Assembly: GCF_963667775.1 (NCBI RefSeq) | Contig: NZ_OY764015.1 | Span: 1,567,168 to 1,631,167, forward strand | Length of the DNA stretch: 64,000 bases | Source: an uncultured Trichococcus sp. | Lineage (GTDB): Bacteria; Bacillota; Bacilli; Lactobacillales; Aerococcaceae | Direction of reading: 5' to 3' | Part shown: piece by piece, positions 8,511 to 16,748 of the stretch | How positions within the stretch are numbered: the first letter of the stretch is position 1 | Layout: every line of letters begins with the position of its first letter | Notes under the pieces: model-generated | The model's database searches: none | Told to the model about the DNA's origin: nothing | What the model saw: only the letters and a program-made list of their open reading frames with translations | Position numbers and translations under genes: made by a program

Positions 8511-8551
8511 TGGTATAATGTAGACAAACTATCTCGTTTTGTGGAAAGGTG
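8511..8551 (+). promoter_or_regulatory. Extended -10 promoter and RBS of the AraC gene
   Basis: TGGTATAAT (8511-8519) is a perfect extended -10. AAAGGTG (8545-8551) is the ribosome site and favours the ATG at 8559 (7-nt gap) over the ATG at 8553, which would be too close. Confidence 0.65.
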
Positions 8552-8558
8552 AATGGCT

Positions 8559-9374
8559 ATGCGTTATTTCTTCAATAATCATAATGACAATGACTACATG
8601 TTCCTTTACACGGTCGGCTACGAGGAAACTCAATCCGGACACACATACGGCCCCACCACCAGAAGTGGTTATATGTTGCACTATGTCCATTCCGGCAAAG
8701 GCACCTTCTGGAGCGGCGGCAAGCGTTACGAGCTGAAAAAAGGCGACTTCTTCTTCATTGAACCGCAGGCCATCGTCAGCTACAAAGCGGATGAACAGCA
8801 TCCCTGGACGTATTATTGGATCGGCTTCAAAGGCTCTTTGATTACAGAATACCTCAAGCGCACAGCAATATCGAAGGAAAACCCCGTCTTCAGCGTCAAA
8901 AACGGCGGCGATCTGATCAAGGAAAAAATCAGCGAAATGATCGAAATCTCCTTCATTTCCGAGGACAACGACCTGTTGTTGAATGCCCGCTTGATGGAAA
9001 TCCTTTTTTACTTAAGCCAGTCTTTCCCGGCCGAAGCACCTGCCCAGACCAGCTCGAATAAATTATTCACCCAAGCGCTGCAAATCATGCGCAATAACTA
9101 TGATTCTCCAATCCAGATCGGCGACATCGCCGATTCGCTCGCGATCGACCGCACCTATCTGCACCGGATTTTCAAGCAGGAAATGAACGTCAGCCCGAAA
9201 GAATATCTGACCGGCATCCGCATCAGTCAGGCGAAGGAATTGCTGCTGCAGACGGATTGGCCCGTCAAAGTGATTGCCCAGTCGGTCGGCTTCGATGATC
9301 CACAGCGCTTTTCGCACACATTCAAGCAGCGCGAGCAACAGACGCCCAATCAATACCGCAGGAACAAACAATGA
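8559..9374 (+). CDS. AraC-family regulator of the sucrose/alpha-galactoside locus
   Basis: A 271-residue regulator with an N-terminal cupin sugar-sensing domain (about residues 20-90, HYVHSGKGTFWSGGKRYELK) and two C-terminal AraC helix-turn-helix motifs (about 170-270, IADSLAIDRTYLHRIFKQEM and KVIAQSVGFDDPQRFSHTFK). This is the MsmR/RafR arrangement, usually an activator of alpha-galactoside genes. It is divergent from scrA-scrB-aga and shares their intergenic region. Sugar identity is inferred from the neighbours. Confidence 0.85.
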   Translation: MRYFFNNHNDNDYMFLYTVGYEETQSGHTYGPTTRSGYMLHYVHSGKGTFWSGGKRYELKKGDFFFIEPQAIVSYKADEQHPWTYYWIGFKGSLITEYLKRTAISKENPVFSVKNGGDLIKEKISEMIEISFISEDNDLLLNARLMEILFYLSQSFPAEAPAQTSSNKLFTQALQIMRNNYDSPIQIGDIADSLAIDRTYLHRIFKQEMNVSPKEYLTGIRISQAKELLLQTDWPVKVIAQSVGFDDPQRFSHTFKQREQQTPNQYRRNKQ

Positions 9375-9412
9375 CTTCAGGACTGATGCGGAGTGTGCCT
9401 GCTCCTTTGATT

Positions 9413-10140
9413 TGTCGACTGAATGATTACCGAAAAACACAAAACACCAGACAGATCGCTCTTCTGTCGGGCGTCAGCCCAGGACGGTGACTTAGATACC
9501 CGAGAGTTCGCCTGTCTGTCGACTGAAACGTTACCGGAAATCAAAAAACACCAGACAAATCCCCCTTCTGTCGGGCGTCTGCCCAGGACGGTGACTCAGG
9601 TACCCGAGAGTTCGCCTGTCTGTCGACTGAATGATTACCGGAAACCATAAAACACCAAACAAATCGCTCTTCTGTCGGGCGTTAGCCCAGGACGGTGATT
9701 CGTTTACCCGAGACCCGGCGCAGCTATCGACTGTTTAGTTACCGAAAAGCATAAAATACCAGACAGATCGCTCTTCTGTCGGGCGTCAGCCTAGGACGGT
9801 GATTCGTTTACCCGAGACCCGGCGCAGCTGTCGACTGAACGGATACCGAAAAGCATAAAACACCCGACAGATCGTTCTTCTGTCGGGCGTCAGCCCAGGA
9901 CGGTATCTCTTTTACCCGAGAGTTCGCCTGTCTGTCGACTGAATGATTACCGAAAAGCACAAAACACCAGACAGATTGCTCTTCTGTCGGGCATCGGCCC
10001 AGGACGGTGACTCGTTTACCCGAGACCTAGTCAGTCTGTCGACTGATCGGATAGCGAAAACATCAAAACACCCGACAGATCGCTCTTCTGTCGGGCGTTA
10101 GCCCAGGACGGTATCCACAACACCCGAGAGTCCGCCAGTC
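9413..10140. repeat. Family C array: seven units, exact 104-bp period
   Basis: The anchor TGTCGACTGA (with variants) begins at 9413, 9517, 9621, 9725, 9829, 9933 and 10037, with the degenerate next anchor at 10141; every step is 104 bp. Each unit holds a hairpin of the CCGACAG-9 nt-CTGTCGGG type and a CCCGAGA box. The period is exactly twice that of family B, and both share the GTCGACTG word. It fills the gap between two convergent genes. Reverse-oriented copies occur near 15757, 18800-18905 and 32888-33100. Confidence 0.9.
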
Positions 10141-10167
10141 TATCTGCTCAACAGACACCCAACCACA

Positions 10168-10206
10168 AAAAAACACGGCTATCCATTTGACTTGGATAGT
10201 CGTATT
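10168..10206 (-). terminator. Terminator of the PlcR-like gene
   Basis: CTATCCA (10179-10185) and TGGATAG (10193-10199) form a hairpin; the A run to its left gives a U tract for minus-strand transcripts. It lies about 60 bp past the end of the regulator gene. Confidence 0.65.
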
Positions 10207-10264
10207 TTATGTGCTTTATTAACGAAAGCTGCAGCCTATATTTGAATTGCTAAGAATTGACAGC

Positions 10265-11170
10265 CTATTCCTGCTGCGAAATATCTAATTGCAGCGGACC
10301 TTTAGATCTCACTTCCAAATAATACGAAAGTTCTTTTTCTAATTCGCTTATCAGCTTTGTATCTTCAATCGCGTTCAAAATAGCGTAAGCCTTCTCAATG
10401 TACTCAGAGCCTTCATCATTTTTCCCTGTTTTTTGTAAGATAAGTCCTTTTCTCGAGTAAGCAATCGCTAGTTGATTATATTTTTGATATTTCTTGCATA
10501 ATGAAATCACTTTTTCCAGGTACGAAAGAGCTTCAGGATATTTTTTATCATCGATCAGTAAAACAGATAAATTAATATCCAGATTAATCAATAGAACTTC
10601 AGCTTCCTTCAAATTATAGTAAGGGATTAATTGTTTCGTCGCTCTTTCACCAATGTTGACGGCTACATCAATCGGGAAAATAAACAAAATAGTGTTTATC
10701 AATCGGATATCCAGTAGATACCATCTGTCAAATTTCTCCAACCGCTCCCATATTTTCTTGGCAAATTGTTGTGCTTCCTCAACGTTTTTGGCTGTATTTA
10801 AAGCGATCAAACTTTCACATGCGTAGTAAAGGTTTCTTAACAAATAGTCGTCCTCTTCTTCTAAATAGGCAGCTATCTCATCTTTAACTAATTTCAAATC
10901 ATCCAGATGATTATAATTCAACGCGAAAAATTCATTGATCAGCTTTTCTTTTGTGGTCAAATTATCTGTATTCAGAATGTAGCGGAACTCATCCACTGAC
11001 ACATTCAGCTTCTCCAATATTGCCAACCATTTTTTGAAAGTAGGTTCTATTTCGTTTCTTTCTATTTTAGAATACGCTGATTGGCCCATAATGCCTTCTG
11101 CAACATACTGTTGAGAATAGCCTCTATCGACCCTGATTTCTTTAAGAACATCTCCGAAGTCTTTTTTCAC
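10265..11170 (-). CDS. PlcR/Rgg-like peptide-responsive transcriptional regulator
   Basis: A 301-residue cytoplasmic regulator. An N-terminal XRE helix-turn-helix (residues about 5-60, LKEIRVDRGYSQQYVAEGIM and SAYSKIERNEIEPTF) is followed by an all-helical C-terminal region (about 70-290) of TPR type, with repeats such as LSVLLIDDKKYPEALSYLEK and AIAYSRKGLILQKTGKNDEG. This is the layout of the RRNPP quorum-sensing family (Rgg, NprR, PlcR, PrgX); the size fits PlcR/Rgg. The GTG at 11170 is chosen: AAAGGAG lies 8 nt upstream, while the in-frame GTG at 11179 has no space. It is divergent from a 56-codon exported peptide gene, the classic partner arrangement. No sensor kinase is near. Confidence 0.85.
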   Translation of the reverse strand: MKKDFGDVLKEIRVDRGYSQQYVAEGIMGQSAYSKIERNEIEPTFKKWLAILEKLNVSVDEFRYILNTDNLTTKEKLINEFFALNYNHLDDLKLVKDEIAAYLEEEDDYLLRNLYYACESLIALNTAKNVEEAQQFAKKIWERLEKFDRWYLLDIRLINTILFIFPIDVAVNIGERATKQLIPYYNLKEAEVLLINLDINLSVLLIDDKKYPEALSYLEKVISLCKKYQKYNQLAIAYSRKGLILQKTGKNDEGSEYIEKAYAILNAIEDTKLISELEKELSYYLEVRSKGPLQLDISQQE

Positions 11171-11211
11171 AGGCTTCACTCCTTTTTTAATAGTATTATA
11201 CGACTAAATGG

Positions 11212-11239
11212 TTGAGATTGCATTTTTCTTCTTTATAAT
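11212..11239 (+). promoter_or_regulatory. Promoter of the signal-peptide gene
   Basis: TTGAGA (11212-11217), 16-bp spacer and TATAAT (11234-11239): close to consensus, so it may be strong or need little help. Confidence 0.7.
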
Positions 11240-11257
11240 GAAATTATTAAGAAAAAT
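11222..11257. promoter_or_regulatory. Inverted repeat spanning the -10 of the peptide gene
   Basis: ATTTTTCTT (11222-11230) and AAGAAAAAT (11249-11257) are a perfect 9-bp inverted repeat with an 18-bp middle holding the -10. It is a candidate operator for the divergent PlcR-like regulator. A smaller ATAAT-GAA-ATTAT palindrome lies within it. Confidence 0.4.
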
Positions 11258-11282
11258 ATTTTTTTGAAAAGGAGTAACTGTC

Positions 11283-11453
11283 ATGAAAAAGTTAATCATT
11301 TTTTCTCTAGCTCTCGGAGTATTGGCAAGTAATAGTTTGATTCTAAAGGAAATAGCTACTGATGCAAACCTGTCCAGCAAAGATGTTCAGCATGAACAAG
11401 TGGCAAAAGCACCAGCAAAATATTCCACGTATATGCTTTGGTTCATAGGATAG
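11283..11453 (+). CDS. PapR-like secreted signalling pro-peptide
   Basis: A 56-residue ORF. It starts with ATG behind AAAAGGAG (11267-11274, 8-nt gap) and has its own promoter. The N-terminus is a signal peptide (MKKLIIFSLALGVLASNS), followed by a polar linker and an aromatic C-terminus (KYSTYMLWFIG). Small size, export signal and divergent position next to a PlcR/Rgg-like regulator match PapR-type quorum-sensing pro-peptides, which are secreted, trimmed and re-imported by Opp to bind the regulator. The mature peptide would be the last 5-10 residues. The family label is inference; the ORF and its signals are read directly. Confidence 0.72.
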   Translation: MKKLIIFSLALGVLASNSLILKEIATDANLSSKDVQHEQVAKAPAKYSTYMLWFIG

Positions 11454-11511
11454 GCACTACGCACAATAATCTAATATAAGCAACTCCACACTTCCCAAAA
11501 AAAATAAAAAA

Positions 11512-11539
11512 CAGGCCAGGACTTTTGGGTCCTAACCTG
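11512..11539. terminator. Hairpin after the peptide gene
   Basis: CAGG..AGGAC and GTCCT..CCTG arms with a tract of A before it, so the U tract appears on the minus-strand transcript. A second hairpin, AGTCTGG/CCCAGACT at 11585-11619, has the same orientation. Together they insulate the peptide gene from the region to the right. Confidence 0.5.
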
Positions 11540-11840
11540 CAGTTTGTCTCCTGACAAAGCTATAATTGATAAATCAAAAAAAATAGTCTGGAGCCGGATT
11601 CGGACTCCGGTCCCAGACTTTTCGCAGTTGTTTTGTTCCTTCAGCGTCTTTTCCGTCCAACCCATCAGCCTGAACCTAAAATGTAGCGAAGAATTCATAT
11701 TCGTTCATTATAGCGAAGCGAAGTTATGTATTGCGATCAAATGATTAAAATGAGATGGGGTAATGCGGGGAGGATTTCAGCTACGGGATAGGCAGAAAAG
11801 AAACTTCAGACTGCTCCATTAGTGATTGATTGATATAAAC

Positions 11841-12102
11841 CTACCTCCAGCGATTGCTTAAAATGTGTTCTACAATTGGCTTTTGACCATCGCGATTTAA
11901 ACAAAAGTTGTTTACCTTAGTAAGAGCTCTCCTACTACAGTCAGTATAGCACCCATACGCATTTTTTTCTATTTGTTTTTTAATATGTCAAACAAGGCCA
12001 AATGTTGTTCTATATTGAACACTCTGAAATAATAAGTTTCGTCAATCACTGTTGAATCAACAAACTTTAATTTGTTTGTATAAATTACTTACTTTTTGGC
12101 AT
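11841..12102 (-). pseudogene. Possible decayed ORF, identity unknown
   Basis: On the minus strand an ATG at 12102 follows GGAG, but the frame closes after MPKSK. Later frames hold coding-like pieces that change frame: VIYTNKLKFVDSTVIDE running on to FDILKNK, then MRMGAILTVVGELLLR, then KVNNFCLNRDGQKPIVEHIL ending in SNRWR and stop at 11841. This pattern suggests a small gene broken by several frameshifts, perhaps a mobile-element relic. I do not recognise the protein. The remaining gene-free sequence between 11620 and 12300 is AT-rich without other clear features. Confidence 0.3.
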
Positions 12103-12327
12103 GATAACTCCATCCATTATATTAACCGATTGTCCGAAAATTATACAACATAATTATACTAAAGGGTCAGAAAATACAAAATTGTTTTTCGCTGAGCGGC
12201 CCGCTTTGTATAGTCATGTTGAATTTTTTTGAGGGGATATTCAGAAACTTGACACAAGATCACCCCAAAAGATGAGCCCCTTGAAATGCTCGAACTATAG
12301 TTCCTTGATGAATGACTTCCGTAAAAT

Positions 12328-12384
12328 AAAACCAGCCGCAGCGACTCCCGTAATGCAATCGGGTGCCGCCGGGGCTGGTTTTTG
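12328..12384 (-). terminator. Terminator of guaC
   Basis: AACCAGCC (12330-12337) and GGCTGGTT (12373-12380) close a long imperfect stem; the minus strand continues into a T-rich run. It starts 5 bp past the guaC stop. Confidence 0.8.
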
Positions 12385-12388
12385 TTGA

Positions 12389-13420
12389 TTAAAGGATCGT
12401 GTCGCCTTCGCCATATGAGCTGCGGCCAGCTTCGATGATGCCTTGATTGCTGTCGCCGTTGTAGATGGAGTTTTTGACCAATACATAATCGCACTTACGG
12501 ATAGCAGAAATATCTCTTCCGCCCGCATAGGAGATCGAGGACTGCAGATCTTCGCGCATTTCGTTCAATGTGTCTGCGATCGTGCCGCGGTAAGGCGTCA
12601 GGATCTTTTTGCCTTCCACGTTTTTGCGTTGGCCTTTTTGGTATTCGGAAGCACTGCCGAAGTACTCTTTGTACAAGCCACCGTTGATTTCTTTCGTTTC
12701 GCCCGGTGACTCGTCGTGTCCAGCCAATAATGAGCCGACCATGACCATCGTCGCGCCGAAGCGGATCGATTTAGCGATATCTCCGTTTGTACGCACGCCG
12801 CCATCAGCGATGATCGGTTTGCTTGCAGCTTTCGCACACCAGCTTACCGCCGCCAATTGCCAGCCGCCTGTACCGAAACCAGTCTTGATTTTGGTCGTGC
12901 AGACTTTACCAGGCCCGATTCCCACTTTTGTCGCATCGGCTCCGGCATTTTCCAATTCACGAACGCCTTCAGGAGTACCCACGTTACCGGCAATCAAGAA
13001 TGTTTCCGGCATCACAGCTTTGACGTGTTTGATCATACGGATGACTTCATCGGAATGACCATGCGCCACGTCGATTGTTGTATATTCAGGAACAGCTTTT
13101 TTTGCCGCCAATTCGTTCACGAAATCGAATTCTGCCGCTTTGATCCCCAAACTGATCGAAGCAAACAAACCTTTTTCCTGCATTTTTTGGATGAATGGCA
13201 AACGGCTCGCCTCATCAAAACGATGCATGATGTAAAAATAACCTTCCCGCGCTAATTTTTCAGCAAGTTCTTCATCCAGAATCGTCTGCATATTCGCAGG
13301 CACCACCGGCAATTTGAACGTCCGGCCGCCCAGAACGGCAGTCGTATCGCATTCAGAACGACTTTGAACAACGCTCTTGTTCGGAATTAATTGTACGTCT
13401 TCATAATCAAAAATTTTCAT
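12389..13420 (-). CDS. guaC: GMP reductase
   Basis: A 343-residue cytoplasmic enzyme that converts GMP to IMP with NADPH in purine salvage. It matches the Firmicute GuaC pattern throughout: VQLIPNK near the start, [10 protein letters not shown]-like [32 protein letters not shown], the catalytic-Cys loop [20 protein letters not shown], and [19 protein letters not shown]. Family members are about 326 residues; here about 18 extra residues ([20 protein letters not shown]) follow the usual end. No close purine-riboswitch match is seen in the 226-bp gap upstream. It is transcribed alone. Confidence 0.95.
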   Translation of the reverse strand: MKIFDYEDVQLIPNKSVVQSRSECDTTAVLGGRTFKLPVVPANMQTILDEELAEKLAREGYFYIMHRFDEASRLPFIQKMQEKGLFASISLGIKAAEFDFVNELAAKKAVPEYTTIDVAHGHSDEVIRMIKHVKAVMPETFLIAGNVGTPEGVRELENAGADATKVGIGPGKVCTTKIKTGFGTGGWQLAAVSWCAKAASKPIIADGGVRTNGDIAKSIRFGATMVMVGSLLAGHDESPGETKEINGGLYKEYFGSASEYQKGQRKNVEGKKILTPYRGTIADTLNEMREDLQSSISYAGGRDISAIRKCDYVLVKNSIYNGDSNQGIIEAGRSSYGEGDTIL

Positions 13421-13646
13421 TTACTCTTTCCCTCTTTCTGTTAGTGCACAAATCCTTTTGGGAATCGCTTTACACAGACACGGACGTGAAGGCAAAAAAT
13501 GTCTTCTATCGTAAAGTCCCAATAGTAAGTTACACTACTGCCACATGTTTGTCAAAGATTAATTTGTGATGAAACGTTCGGATTTCTGATCCACGTCACG
13601 AAAAGCCGAGGAATGCCGCATCCCAGCAAAGTTCCGTGCATCCCCA

Positions 13647-14519
13647 TCACCGATAAAAAGACAACAGTTCCTGGAGCGGCCCGCGATCGCGGAAATCCTT
13701 CAGATGGACGACATGGAACGGATGCGCCACGGCGAATCTTCGGATCGGAATCTCCTTCAGCGTCCCCTCCTCCAGTTCCTTTTCGACCGATATGCGGTAG
13801 AGAAAAGCGATGCCGCGGTTCTCCGCCACCAACTGCTTGATCGGGCCGATGCCGCCGACGACGGTCGTCCGCCCGAAACTGCTGAGGTTCGCCCCCTCTT
13901 TCAGGAGAGCATTTTCCAGAATCCGCCGCGAACCGGAGCCTTCCTCGCGGACAAACAGGTGCTCGCTGAACAGCGCCGCCAAATCCTGTTGACTGCGCCA
14001 CAAAGGGCTTTCAGCTGCACATACGCCGATGAACGGCTCATCGGACAGCTTTTCGAAGCCGAGTTGGCTCTGGTTGAAGTCGCCTTCGATGAGCGCGAAA
14101 TCGATTTTCCCCTTCTGGATCAAGCCGGTCAACGTGGCCGTATTGTCGACGATCATCGATAAATGATGTCGCGGATGCTGCTCCAGGTAGCGCCCAATCA
14201 GCCCTGGCATGACGTACTCGCCGATCGTCAGCGTCGCCCCGAAAGACAGTGTTGGTGCATCGTCTTGCTGCAACAGATGTGTGCGGATCCGTTCCACATC
14301 GCGGTTCAGCAGCGATAGTTGTTCCTCCAGATAGCGCCCCTTTTCAGTGACAAGCAACTGCTTGCCTTCATAGCGGAACAGCTGGACGCCCAGTTCCTCC
14401 TGCAGATGCTGGATGTGCTGGGTGACGGCCGGCTGGGTAATGTTCAATTTTTTGGCGGCTTTCGTGTAACTGCCCTCGTCGATCAGCGTGAGAAACGTTT
14501 TGTAGCGGTAATCCAACAT
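13647..14519 (-). CDS. LysR-family regulator next to yeiH
   Basis: A 290-residue LysR-type regulator: N-terminal winged helix-turn-helix (residues 1-60, GSYTKAAKKLNITQPAVTQH) and a C-terminal periplasmic-binding-like effector domain (about 90-290). The ATG at 14519 is preferred, since GGGAGG lies 8 nt upstream and overlaps the GTG at 14528. It is divergent from a YeiH-type exporter, as YeiE-like LysR regulators often are, and very likely controls it. The effector is unknown; sulfur compounds are plausible by family. Confidence 0.85.
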   Translation of the reverse strand: MLDYRYKTFLTLIDEGSYTKAAKKLNITQPAVTQHIQHLQEELGVQLFRYEGKQLLVTEKGRYLEEQLSLLNRDVERIRTHLLQQDDAPTLSFGATLTIGEYVMPGLIGRYLEQHPRHHLSMIVDNTATLTGLIQKGKIDFALIEGDFNQSQLGFEKLSDEPFIGVCAAESPLWRSQQDLAALFSEHLFVREEGSGSRRILENALLKEGANLSSFGRTTVVGGIGPIKQLVAENRGIAFLYRISVEKELEEGTLKEIPIRRFAVAHPFHVVHLKDFRDRGPLQELLSFYR

Positions 14520-14551
14520 GTGTGGCACCTCCCATTAATTTTGCTTATACC

Positions 14552-14582
14552 TGCATAATAAATCATTATTTTTATTTATGCA
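14552..14582. promoter_or_regulatory. Inverted repeat between LysR and YeiH genes
   Basis: TGCATAATAAA (14552-14562) and TTTATTTATGCA (14571-14582) are inverted, with an ATAAT-AAATC-ATTAT core that fits the LysR T-N11-A pattern. Probable LysR binding site covering the divergent promoters. Confidence 0.5.
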
Positions 14583-14639
14583 AAAAGTCGGGTAAAATGG
14601 ATACCTGTAAAGCAACTGTTAGGGAGGATTCCGACACTC

Positions 14640-15704
14640 ATGAAAATAAATGCACTCAAGAAAGAACTCGATGGCGTGCTGCCCGGCCTCGCCGCCAGCA
14701 TCGCCATCTCATTGGTCAGCCAATTTTTCGCCCGCTTCCTGCCGACGCTCGGCGCCGCTTTGATCGCCATTTTGTTGGGGATGCTGCTGGGCAACACGGT
14801 CCTGAACCGGCCGGAACTGGGCTCGGGCACGAAATTTTCCGAGAAACGGCTCTTGGAATACGCCATCGTCCTGAACGGGCTGATTTTGGATTTCCAGGTA
14901 CTGAAGTCAGCAGGGATCAAAGGCTTCGTCTTTATTATGCTGCAGATGGGGCTGACGATTTTTGTCACCTACCGGTTGGGCAAAGTCTTCGGCTTCGGCA
15001 AACGCTTCTCGCTGCTGATGGGCGCCGGCAACGCAGTCTGCGGCTCCTCTGCCATCGGGACCGTTTCGCCGATCGTCCAGGCCGACAACAAGGAAAAAGG
15101 CATCTCGATCACAATCGTCAACCTGACCGGCACCGCGCTGATGGTCCTGCTGCCTGTCCTGGGCGCCGTCCTCTACGGCAGTGACACGCTCCGGACATCC
15201 GCTCTGATCGGCGGCACCGTCCAATCCGTCGGCCAAGTCGTCGCCGCCGCCAAACTCGTCAATGACGACGTCGTCACGCTGGCGACCGTCTTCAAGCTGA
15301 TGCGCGTACTGCTGATCATCGGCGTCGCCGTCTTGTACGGGCGCATGAACATGAACGAAGGCGAATCTTTGTTCACACGCAAAAAACGCTCGGGGATTAC
15401 TGCCAGCGAAGAATCGGGAGCGTCCGCCAGCCCGGCCGCCGTCTCCTACGGCGTGCCGTGGTTCCTGACCGGATTCGTCGTCTTCTTCCTGATCCGCAGC
15501 TTCATCGGCGTCCCCGACAGCGCCCTGGTCGCCTCAAAAGCCATCAGCACCCAATTCGAAGTCGCCGCCCTCGCCGCAATCGGCATGCGCGTCAAATTCG
15601 CCGACATCATCAAAGAAGGTCCCAAAGCCATGCTTTATGGGTTGACCGTCGGCGCGGTGCAAGTTTTGATGGCCGTGGTGTTGATACGGGTGTTTTTCGG
15701 ATAA
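14640..15704 (+). CDS. yeiH: YeiH-family putative exporter (UPF0324)
   Basis: A 354-residue integral membrane protein of the UPF0324/YeiH family, proposed to export sulfate or related anions. About ten hydrophobic segments are visible, with the family-typical GAGNAVCGSSAIGTVSPIVQ motif near residue 135 and SVGQVVAAAKLVNDDV near 195. The ATG at 14640 follows AGGGAGG at a somewhat long 12-nt distance. It is divergent from a LysR regulator and ends at a strong terminator, so it is a one-gene unit. Function is known only by family; no transport data can be read here. Confidence 0.88.
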   Translation: MKINALKKELDGVLPGLAASIAISLVSQFFARFLPTLGAALIAILLGMLLGNTVLNRPELGSGTKFSEKRLLEYAIVLNGLILDFQVLKSAGIKGFVFIMLQMGLTIFVTYRLGKVFGFGKRFSLLMGAGNAVCGSSAIGTVSPIVQADNKEKGISITIVNLTGTALMVLLPVLGAVLYGSDTLRTSALIGGTVQSVGQVVAAAKLVNDDVVTLATVFKLMRVLLIIGVAVLYGRMNMNEGESLFTRKKRSGITASEESGASASPAAVSYGVPWFLTGFVVFFLIRSFIGVPDSALVASKAISTQFEVAALAAIGMRVKFADIIKEGPKAMLYGLTVGAVQVLMAVVLIRVFFG

Positions 15705-15711
15705 CTCCAAC

Positions 15712-15750
15712 AAAAAGCATCGGTTCCTGCGGGAGCCGATGCTTTTTTCT
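15712..15750 (+). terminator. Terminator of yeiH
   Basis: AAGCATCGG..CC and GG..CCGATGCTT arms (15715-15726, 15731-15744) followed by TTTTTT. Confidence 0.9.
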
Positions 15751-15756
15751 TTGCTA

Positions 15757-15800
15757 TTTCGCGATCTGTCGGGTGTTTTGTGGTTTTCGGTATCCAATCA
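15757..15800. repeat. Partial family C unit, reverse orientation
   Basis: GCGATCTGTCGGGTGTTTTG and TTTTCGGTATCCAATCA match the reverse complement of the 104-bp unit. Nothing else is seen up to 15965. Confidence 0.6.
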
Positions 15801-15964
15801 ACCGAAAGACGAACAATGACCCAATCAAGAAGATCATCGTTCTTGGATAAAAACCTTTTTCTCTATTTAAGCGTTTTCGTGAACGTGTTTTTAGATTTTT
15901 GAACAGGTTATAGAATGGTCCGATAAGCTAGGATATCGCTGAATGTCCTGTTAATATGAATTTA

Positions 15965-16690
15965 TCAGCTGATGGTTTGCTTCAAATATTTGCTTAGCAG
16001 GAATTCGAAAATCAGTAAAATGGATCCATAAAACAGATGGGGTTCATGAGGATTTTTGGAGAATTGAATATCGTCATTGGTTGCTATAGCCAATCGGGAA
16101 TACTCCGCAATAGCCGAATTGGCATTGCCGACGAAACTCAACACCTCAACCCCGTTTTCATTTGCTTGCTTCACCAGTTCTTTCAATCGGGACGTTTCGC
16201 CCGATTCTGTGACTACAATAATCAGCGTCTCTTTTGCATACTCCTTTTGGATCAATTCCAAATGAGAATTGGCTATGCTCCGAAAGCCGTTGATGATGAG
16301 AGACTCGTTTATATAATTTCCGATGATCTGAGAAAAACCAGAGCCTAAAATCATGATCGTTTTGTCTTGATAATCGTTCATTATCTTCTCAAAATCCTCG
16401 TAGTAGCGCTCTGCTGATTTTTTATAAAACAATGTTTTTGTCGTTTCAGATAAGGCCAGTTGCTTGTCCATGACCTCATTCTCTTTGATTTTGAAAACCA
16501 ACTCACTGTACCCGGAAAAATTCATTTTTTTGGCTAAATTGATGATGGTGGCTGGCGAAGTATAACATTGTTTCGCGACACCGCGGATTCCTAAAGTTTT
16601 GATGTCTTTAGCGTGAGTTTCGATAAATAAGAGAATGTTTTTTTCCGTTTCATTTAAATTATATTTATTTGACAAATTTTCAATATTCAT
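15965..16690 (-). CDS. RpiR-family sugar-phosphate regulator
   Basis: A 241-residue RpiR/MurR-type regulator: N-terminal helix-turn-helix (about residues 1-75, LGIRGVAKQCYTSPATIINL) and a SIS domain (about 105-230, MILGSGFSQIIGN; LIIVVTESGETSRLKELVKQ) that binds a phosphosugar. ATG at 16690 follows GAGGTGA; the frame stays open upstream, but that part overlaps the divergent gene. It faces an MgsA_C-domain gene and a PTS EIIC across a 58-bp gap, and probably controls them in response to the phosphorylated sugar. Confidence 0.88.
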   Translation of the reverse strand: MNIENLSNKYNLNETEKNILLFIETHAKDIKTLGIRGVAKQCYTSPATIINLAKKMNFSGYSELVFKIKENEVMDKQLALSETTKTLFYKKSAERYYEDFEKIMNDYQDKTIMILGSGFSQIIGNYINESLIINGFRSIANSHLELIQKEYAKETLIIVVTESGETSRLKELVKQANENGVEVLSFVGNANSAIAEYSRLAIATNDDIQFSKNPHEPHLFYGSILLIFEFLLSKYLKQTIS

Positions 16691-16748
16691 GCTGGTCACC
16701 TCTTTAAAATCTATCATATCACAAGAAAAAGAAATGGAGACGATACCT

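Noticed and set aside
13421-13646. Purine riboswitch upstream of guaC
   Set aside because: I compared the leader with the purine aptamer core from memory and found no conserved junction or loop words.
16635-16748. N-terminal extension of the MgsA_C protein
   Set aside because: It overlaps the start of the divergent RpiR gene. GGAGACG supports the ATG at 16749.
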